Assembly (NCBI RefSeq): GCF_938017775.1
Contig: NZ_CALIIU010000067.1
Coordinates: forward strand, 1-64,000
DNA: 64,000 nt
Direction: 5' to 3'
Origin: an uncultured Campylobacter sp.
GTDB lineage: Bacteria > Campylobacterota > Campylobacteria > Campylobacterales > Campylobacteraceae
Part shown: piece by piece, positions 59,906 through 64,000 of the stretch
How positions within the stretch are numbered: position 1 is the first letter of the stretch
How the letters are laid out: the number at the start of each line of letters is the position of its first letter
The notes under the pieces: generated by a model
What the model saw: only the letters and a program-made list of their open reading frames with translations
Databases searched by the model: none
Told to the model about the DNA's origin: nothing
Position numbers and translations under genes: made by a program

Positions 59906-61627
59906 CTAAACCTTCTTAAAATTTACGCTAAATTTGCTTCCGCGTCCTACTTCGCTACGTAGTGAAACCTGCGCGCCATGGATCTTTGCGATTTGTGAGG
60001 CGATGGCTAGCCCGAGTCCTGCGCCGCTATTTTGCTCGCGATTTCTGGAACGCTCGATTTGATAGAGCTTGTCCCAGATTTTAGTTTGCAAAGCAGGCTC
60101 GATGCCCTCTCCATCGTCGCTTATGCTAAGTTCGCACGCGTCTGCGCTCACGCAAAGCTCTAAAACGACGCAGCTGCGCGCAAATTTTAAAGCATTGCTT
60201 AAAAGATTGTTAATCAGCCTGATCAAAAGCAACTCATCGCCGTTTACGCGCACGCCCTCGGCTATCTGCGAGCTAAAGCTTAGCCCTTTTTGTGCGCACA
60301 AAAGTTGAAAGTCTTGCGCGCACTCGCTTGCGATTCTGCTTAAGCTTACGGGTGCCAAACACACGCCGCGCTGTAAGCGGGCAAGCTCTAAAATTTGCTC
60401 TATTAGCGCCGAAATTTTACGGGCTTGATTGTTTATGACCGCGAAACTCTCCCTCGCCTCGCTCGCGTCTTGCTCGTAGGCTAGGGCGTAGTCGCTTTGA
60501 GCCAGTATGACAGCAGCGGGTGTACGCAGCTCATGCGAAAGGTCGGCGCTTAGCTGCTGCTCGCGCTCAAACGCGCTTTGCAGCGATGCTAGCATTTCAT
60601 TAAACGTAGCTGCGAGCGCGCTTAGCTCATCCTTGCCTCGCGGTAGTTCTATTCGCCGCGTAAAATCGCCGCTAGCTCCGATCTCGCTAGCTGTACGCGA
60701 CATAGCGCGCACGGGCTTAAACGCTCTTTTTATTATTGCGTAGCCGCCGTAGATGACGAGCACCACAAATAGCGGCGATAGGATAAGAGCGATCAGCATC
60801 ACACGCTTCATCGCAAGCTCAAACTCGCTAACTGCGATGACGCCGCGTATCCATGCACTGCGCCCTTTGATCTGCGCGTCGTAATAGAAAAACTCATCGT
60901 CATCAAGCTCCACCTCGCGCGCGCCTTGAGGAGAGAGCGGCATCGCAGGCTCGAAGCCTTTAGGCACAAACCCTGCGATCACGCCGCCTTGTCCGTCATG
61001 CTCGTAGAAAAATACACCGTCATCAAAGCTTTTAAATTTTCCCTCGCGCGCGGCTTTTTGCACTAAGCGGGCAAGCTTTTTTTGGCTGACGGAGCTTCCT
61101 GATACTTCGTCTAAAATATAGCCGCAAATGCCGATAATAGCGCCTGTAAGCGCCAAAATAAATACGCTGTAATAAAGCGTCACGCGCAGGCTGATAGGTA
61201 GCGCGTGTGAGCTAAAATTTTCCTTAGCGGTTGTAAATACTCTAGATAAGACTTGAGCAAAATTTTGTATTGTGATTTTAGACGCGAAATTTTGTTCTTG
61301 ACTTTGCGCGAGGACGCTATTAGAATTTTGCACTAGATCGGGTGTTGCGCCTGTAGCAGAAAAATTTGGCGCGGAATTTGATGCCGGATTTTGCGTGGAA
61401 TTCCGTTTAAAATTTGACGCCTGGCTTTGAGTAGAATTTAGAGCCCGGTTTAACTCGATATTTTGCGTGGGATTTTTCTTGCGGCTTTTCTTTAAACACG
61501 CAAAATTATGCGTAAAATTCTGTTTAAAATTTCGCACGAATTTTAATATGAAAAGCGCCGTAGTGACAAAAATCTGCTTCGCAATCGCCGAAATTTTGAT
61601 ACAAATCTTGCTATTTTGCCACGACAT
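59906..61627 (-). CDS. two-component sensor histidine kinase with a low-complexity N-terminal segment
   Basis: Membrane kinase of 573 residues. Helices at about 150-170 and 276-298 flank a periplasmic sensor domain (with acidic VELDDDEFFYYD). HAMP follows, then HisKA with DLSHELRTP (H365), the N box NNLLSN, G1 DDGEGIE and G2 GAGLGLAIA. Before the first main helix, residues about 38-130 form an Asn/Gln/Ser-rich stretch with repeated QN and SNF words, behind a hydrophobic run near 20-34 that may be an extra anchor. It overlaps the response regulator stop by 17 bases. The ATG at 61627 has GAGGG seven bases before it; a TTG six bases upstream is an alternative. Confidence 0.88.
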   Translation of the reverse strand: MSWQNSKICIKISAIAKQIFVTTALFILKFVRNFKQNFTHNFACLKKSRKKNPTQNIELNRALNSTQSQASNFKRNSTQNPASNSAPNFSATGATPDLVQNSNSVLAQSQEQNFASKITIQNFAQVLSRVFTTAKENFSSHALPISLRVTLYYSVFILALTGAIIGICGYILDEVSGSSVSQKKLARLVQKAAREGKFKSFDDGVFFYEHDGQGGVIAGFVPKGFEPAMPLSPQGAREVELDDDEFFYYDAQIKGRSAWIRGVIAVSEFELAMKRVMLIALILSPLFVVLVIYGGYAIIKRAFKPVRAMSRTASEIGASGDFTRRIELPRGKDELSALAATFNEMLASLQSAFEREQQLSADLSHELRTPAAVILAQSDYALAYEQDASEARESFAVINNQARKISALIEQILELARLQRGVCLAPVSLSRIASECAQDFQLLCAQKGLSFSSQIAEGVRVNGDELLLIRLINNLLSNALKFARSCVVLELCVSADACELSISDDGEGIEPALQTKIWDKLYQIERSRNREQNSGAGLGLAIASQIAKIHGAQVSLRSEVGRGSKFSVNFKKV

Positions 61628-62273
61628 AGCCAAGCCCTCGCTTCGTTTCTATTATATCGCCGTGCTCGCCTAGCTTTTTGCGGATATTTTTGATTAAAAC
61701 ATCGATAACATTTGAGCTTGCTTCGCCGCTAAAATCCCAAATGCTCTCGCCGATTTGTTCTCGACTCAAAATCGCACCGCGATTTAGCATCAAAAGCTCT
61801 AAAATTCTATATTCCTTACCCGTTAGCTCCACTACCTCGCCCGCGCAGACGACCGATTTTTTGCTTAGATTTAGGCGCACTTGCCCTATGATAATTTCGT
61901 TATCCGCAGTAGCGTTTTTACGCCTAATAATTGCGCGAAGTCGCGCCAAAAGCTCACGAAAATCAAAGGGCTTAACCATATAATCGTCTGCGCCCAGATC
62001 AAGCCCTGCGATGATATCTTCTTTGGCGTCCCGCGCAGTTAAAAATAAAACCGGCGTGCCCAATCTGCGCGCCCGCGCCACCTTCAAAAACTCAAAGCCG
62101 TCCATCACAGGCATCATCGCATCAAGCACGATAGCGTCATATTTCGCGACATCCAAAAACTCTAGTGCTTCCTTGCCGCAAAAGGCGCAATCTACGCTGT
62201 AGCCGTCCTTTTTCAGACATTTTGCGATGATTTGATTTAGATCTTTTTCATCCTCGACAAGTAAAATTTTCAA
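61611..62273 (-). CDS. OmpR/PhoB-family response regulator
   Basis: DNA-binding response regulator of 220 residues. The receiver domain has the acidic pocket VEDEKD, phosphoacceptor D51 in AIVLDAMMPVMDG, and K in the KPFDFRELLARLRA switch. The C-terminal winged-helix domain (VRLNLSKKSVVCAGEVVELTGKEYRILELL) ends in the usual RGLGYVV. It works with the overlapping kinase. OmpR-type proteins bind direct repeats with an 11-bp period; such a repeat lies at 63594-63612 in the divergent promoter region of this operon. Confidence 0.93.
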   Translation of the reverse strand: MKILLVEDEKDLNQIIAKCLKKDGYSVDCAFCGKEALEFLDVAKYDAIVLDAMMPVMDGFEFLKVARARRLGTPVLFLTARDAKEDIIAGLDLGADDYMVKPFDFRELLARLRAIIRRKNATADNEIIIGQVRLNLSKKSVVCAGEVVELTGKEYRILELLMLNRGAILSREQIGESIWDFSGEASSNVIDVLIKNIRKKLGEHGDIIETKRGLGYVVAK

Positions 62274-62404
62274 AGTGCTCCTTTAAAATTTTGCTAATTC
62301 TAATCCGCCATTTTAGCCAAAAACGTATAAATTTTGCGGCGCCTTGGATGTGTAAACCTGCTCGCTTTATGCACCACTAAATTTCAGTAGCGTTGGGAGC
62401 TGCG

Positions 62405-63016
62405 CTAATTCGCAGGCGCCTTTTGCCTAGCTCTAATCTCACTTGCCTTTTTATCCGCTACGCTTCCTAACCGCCCTAAAAAATTTAGCGCACCTGCTGC
62501 GATATTTAACGCAAAAAGCCCAAATCCTATGCAGCCAAGCTTGAAATTTTGCTTAGCGATTTCGCGTTTGCAGCGGCTGCAAAGCACTGGCTTGCAAGAA
62601 TTACAAACCTCCGCGCAGCTTGCTGCGCTGGCATAATCTTGCGCGCTTGCGAAATTACTTGTATCAGAAAAATTTTGTGTATCGGCGAAATTTTGCTCGC
62701 TTGATAAGTCTTGCGTCTGCGAAGAATTCCGCTCGTCCTTATAATCTTTCGCATCCGCAGAAATTTTTTGATTTTCGCAACATTCCACGCTAGAAAAATC
62801 TTTAGAATTTTGCTCGCAGGACGCGAGATTCCGCTCGCTTGTTTCGCTAGCGAAATTTGCCGAAAAATCCTGCGCATTTTCATCTAAATTTTTAGCTGCG
62901 TCTGCATTTTGGGCGCCATAGTCAGCGTTTTCGTTTATGCTAAAATCCCTAGCGTCCAAAGCCTCGCTAGTTTGAGCGGAGCTATCTGTTCCACCCTTTA
63001 AACTTTGATTTTTCAT
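62405..63016 (-). CDS. zinc-ribbon-like membrane protein with a low-complexity N terminus
   Basis: 203 residues. Residues 1 to about 133 are Asn/Asp/Ser/Gln-rich and unstructured, with 6-residue near-repeats (QNFADT, QNFSDT, SNFASA, QDYASA at about 108-131). The C-terminal part has two CxxC pairs (C138/C141, C146/C149), a zinc-ribbon-like layout, then one membrane helix (161-181) and a basic tail. It lies 13 bases after the PepSY gene and before the response regulator, so it is part of the same operon. No known family recognised; it may hold metal or serve in the signalling path. Confidence 0.7.
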   Translation of the reverse strand: MKNQSLKGGTDSSAQTSEALDARDFSINENADYGAQNADAAKNLDENAQDFSANFASETSERNLASCEQNSKDFSSVECCENQKISADAKDYKDERNSSQTQDLSSEQNFADTQNFSDTSNFASAQDYASAASCAEVCNSCKPVLCSRCKREIAKQNFKLGCIGFGLFALNIAAGALNFLGRLGSVADKKASEIRARQKAPAN

Positions 63017-63029
63017 CTCACGCCTTTGC

Positions 63030-63533
63030 TTATTTTTGACGCTGCAAGATCTGCTCGCCCGTAGCAGCGTCTATTAGCACCTCTTTTTTGCTCATGCCCT
63101 GGCGCAGTTTCACTTCGTATGCAGGCTTACCGCCGTTACTTTTTAAATCAACCTCGCGAAAATCCCAGCCGGCGTTTGCGCTAAGTGCTTTGGCGCGAGC
63201 GTCTGCGGCACTGATTTTGACCTGCGAATAATCAATTTTACTAGGCTTTAGCTTCTTTTGCGTTTGAGTCTTTAAAATTTCGCCGCTTTGAGCGTCGATT
63301 TTGATCTCGTTTTCGCTACCTTCTTTATACGACTCTATCTCATAGACGAGCCTTCCGTGCTCATCGTCGATTTCTACACTTTTTATAGTCGCGTCACCAA
63401 AGTTTTGCTGTGCGATCCCTATCGCTTGATCGAATGAAACTTTAGCATCTTTTTCGCTAAAGTTTCCTGCGTTTAATGCGCCTACAAGGGCGAATGTAGC
63501 AGCGAGCGCGCCTAAAGCTTTAAGATTTTTCAT
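63030..63533 (-). CDS. periplasmic PepSY-domain protein
   Basis: Exported protein of 167 residues with a signal peptide (1-22) and two tandem PepSY domains (VSFDQAIGIAQQNFG to GEILKTQT, then ISAADARAKALSANAG to GEQILQRQ). PepSY proteins encoded with two-component systems are thought to modulate the sensor or respond to the same cell envelope signal. The frame extends 9 codons upstream, but the ATG at 63533 has AAGGA six bases before it and opens the signal peptide. First gene of the operon; an 11-bp direct repeat lies just upstream. Confidence 0.88.
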   Translation of the reverse strand: MKNLKALGALAATFALVGALNAGNFSEKDAKVSFDQAIGIAQQNFGDATIKSVEIDDEHGRLVYEIESYKEGSENEIKIDAQSGEILKTQTQKKLKPSKIDYSQVKISAADARAKALSANAGWDFREVDLKSNGGKPAYEVKLRQGMSKKEVLIDAATGEQILQRQK

Positions 63534-63593
63534 CTTTAATCCTTTTAATTTTATTTCCAAATTTTATTTTGGATGGCGCAATTTTAAAATTCC

Positions 63594-63612
63594 AAGATGA
63601 AGCTAAGATGAA
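63594..63612. promoter_or_regulatory. 11-bp-period direct repeat, candidate response-regulator site
   Basis: AAGATGAA at 63594-63601 recurs at 63605-63612, exactly 11 bases apart (TTCATCTT twice on the minus strand). Two same-direction half sites one helical turn apart are the usual OmpR-family operator. On the minus strand the nearer half site ends 7 bases before a TAAAAT (63586-63581) -10 for the PepSY gene, so it overlaps the -35, the position for activation. Confidence 0.6.
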
Positions 63613-63740
63613 TACGCGCGGAATTTTAAAATTTCACAAAAATTTTGCTGCGATTTGTGAGATACGAAGCGCGGAATTTCCGAGCATTTACCAAAACGCC
63701 GTAAAATTTCAACTTGAAATTTTATCTCAAGGAACGCTTG

Positions 63741-64000
63741 GTGCCTAGCTTTTTTAAAAATCCGTCGCAGCAGAAGCTTATTTTTCTAAGCTCGCTTGCT
63801 TTTGTGGCATTTTTTAACTTCTCGTTTTTTAAAAATATCATAAATGCCTACGGAATCTCGGGGCTAAATTTTATCTATCTTGTCTGCGACGCGGCGGCTT
63901 TGATCGCTTTTTTGACGCTATTTTTTACGATTTTTAGCTCGCGTTATACAACCAAGCCGATTTTGATGATCTGCTTTTTTATCTCGTCGTTTACAGCGTA
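63741..64000 (+). CDS. lipid A/LOS phosphoethanolamine transferase (EptA/EptC-like), N terminus only
   Basis: The frame opens at GTG 63741, with AAGGA seven bases before it, and runs off the window edge, so 86 residues are seen. They hold two to three membrane helices (KLIFLSSLAFVAFFNFSFF, then LIAFLTLFFTIFSS and ILMICFFISSFTA). That fits the N-terminal membrane domain of the EptA/EptC phosphoethanolamine transferases, which decorate lipid A and, in Campylobacter, the flagellar rod. The catalytic domain is outside the window, so the assignment is moderate. It faces the PepSY-two-component operon, suggesting control by it. Confidence 0.6.
   Translation, partial: MPSFFKNPSQQKLIFLSSLAFVAFFNFSFFKNIINAYGISGLNFIYLVCDAAALIAFLTLFFTIFSSRYTTKPILMICFFISSFTA

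Noticed and set aside
1..64000. tRNA, rRNA, insertion sequence or prophage genes
   Set aside because: No T-loop-like GTTCRA motifs with flanking stems, transposase or phage gene motifs were seen.

Overview
The window looks like the chromosome of a Campylobacter-type epsilonproteobacterium. The evidence is the gene content (futalosine-pathway mqnC, Wolinella-style fccABC, TsdA, Campylobacter-type RecG, MurF and MlaE) and a gene order that, as I remember it, matches C. jejuni in two blocks: hisS-speA-cysE-aspB, and murJ-cysS-msbA with ruvA-ddl-Phd-like-hydrolase-murF. Base composition is higher in G+C than C. jejuni, and intergenic DNA is long and full of short AAATTT-cored words, which would fit C. 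gracilis or a relative. The species is an inference. No rRNA, tRNA, IS element, prophage or CRISPR array was seen.

Layout. 1-5000: periplasmic anaerobic electron transport (fccABC, a divergent LysR regulator, and the dihaem cytochrome tsdA). 5-6.5 kb: a long gene-poor stretch. 6.5-12 kb: hisS-speA-cysE-hypothetical-aspB, mostly joined by 4-base ATGA overlaps. 12.4-20 kb: a DUF7832-like protein, a RecG with a very large insertion, an M16-like protein and mqnC. 19.6-21.8 kb: a stomatin/NfeD pair followed directly by a HepT/MntA toxin-antitoxin pair. 21.9-24.3 kb: two convergent MFS transporters. 24.8-30.5 kb: murJ, cysS, msbA. 30.5-34.4 kb: an Mla-type lipid transport set. 34.4-39.5 kb: ruvA, ddl, an orphan Phd-like protein, a hydrolase and murF. 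39.7-44.1 kb: single genes separated by AAATTT-rich spacers (AlkD-like, FMN-binding, SDR, BON lipoprotein, upp). 45-56 kb: a UvrD-like helicase, then pbpC and an alpha-2-macroglobulin. 56.2-59.3 kb: a second Tat-exported flavoprotein and a flavodoxin-ferredoxin protein. 59.9-64 kb: a two-component system with PepSY and zinc-ribbon-like partners, divergent from a truncated eptA/eptC-like gene.

How the genes work together. FccA/B/C, the second flavoprotein, TsdA and menaquinone synthesis (MqnC) fit anaerobic respiration. MurF, Ddl, MurJ, PbpC and A2M serve peptidoglycan and periplasmic defence. MsbA, Mla, the BON lipoprotein and EptC-like serve the outer membrane.

The most unusual theme is low-complexity sequence. 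AAATTT/TAAAATTTTA words stud nearly every spacer. Several otherwise conserved proteins (RecG, PbpC, MurF, the sensor kinase, the NfeD protein, a zinc-ribbon protein) carry in-frame low-complexity insertions or tails, some with clear 15- or 30-bp periods and built partly from the same DNA words. The best regulatory findings are a near-identical sigma70 promoter shared by the two flavoprotein genes and an exact 11-bp direct repeat in front of the two-component operon.
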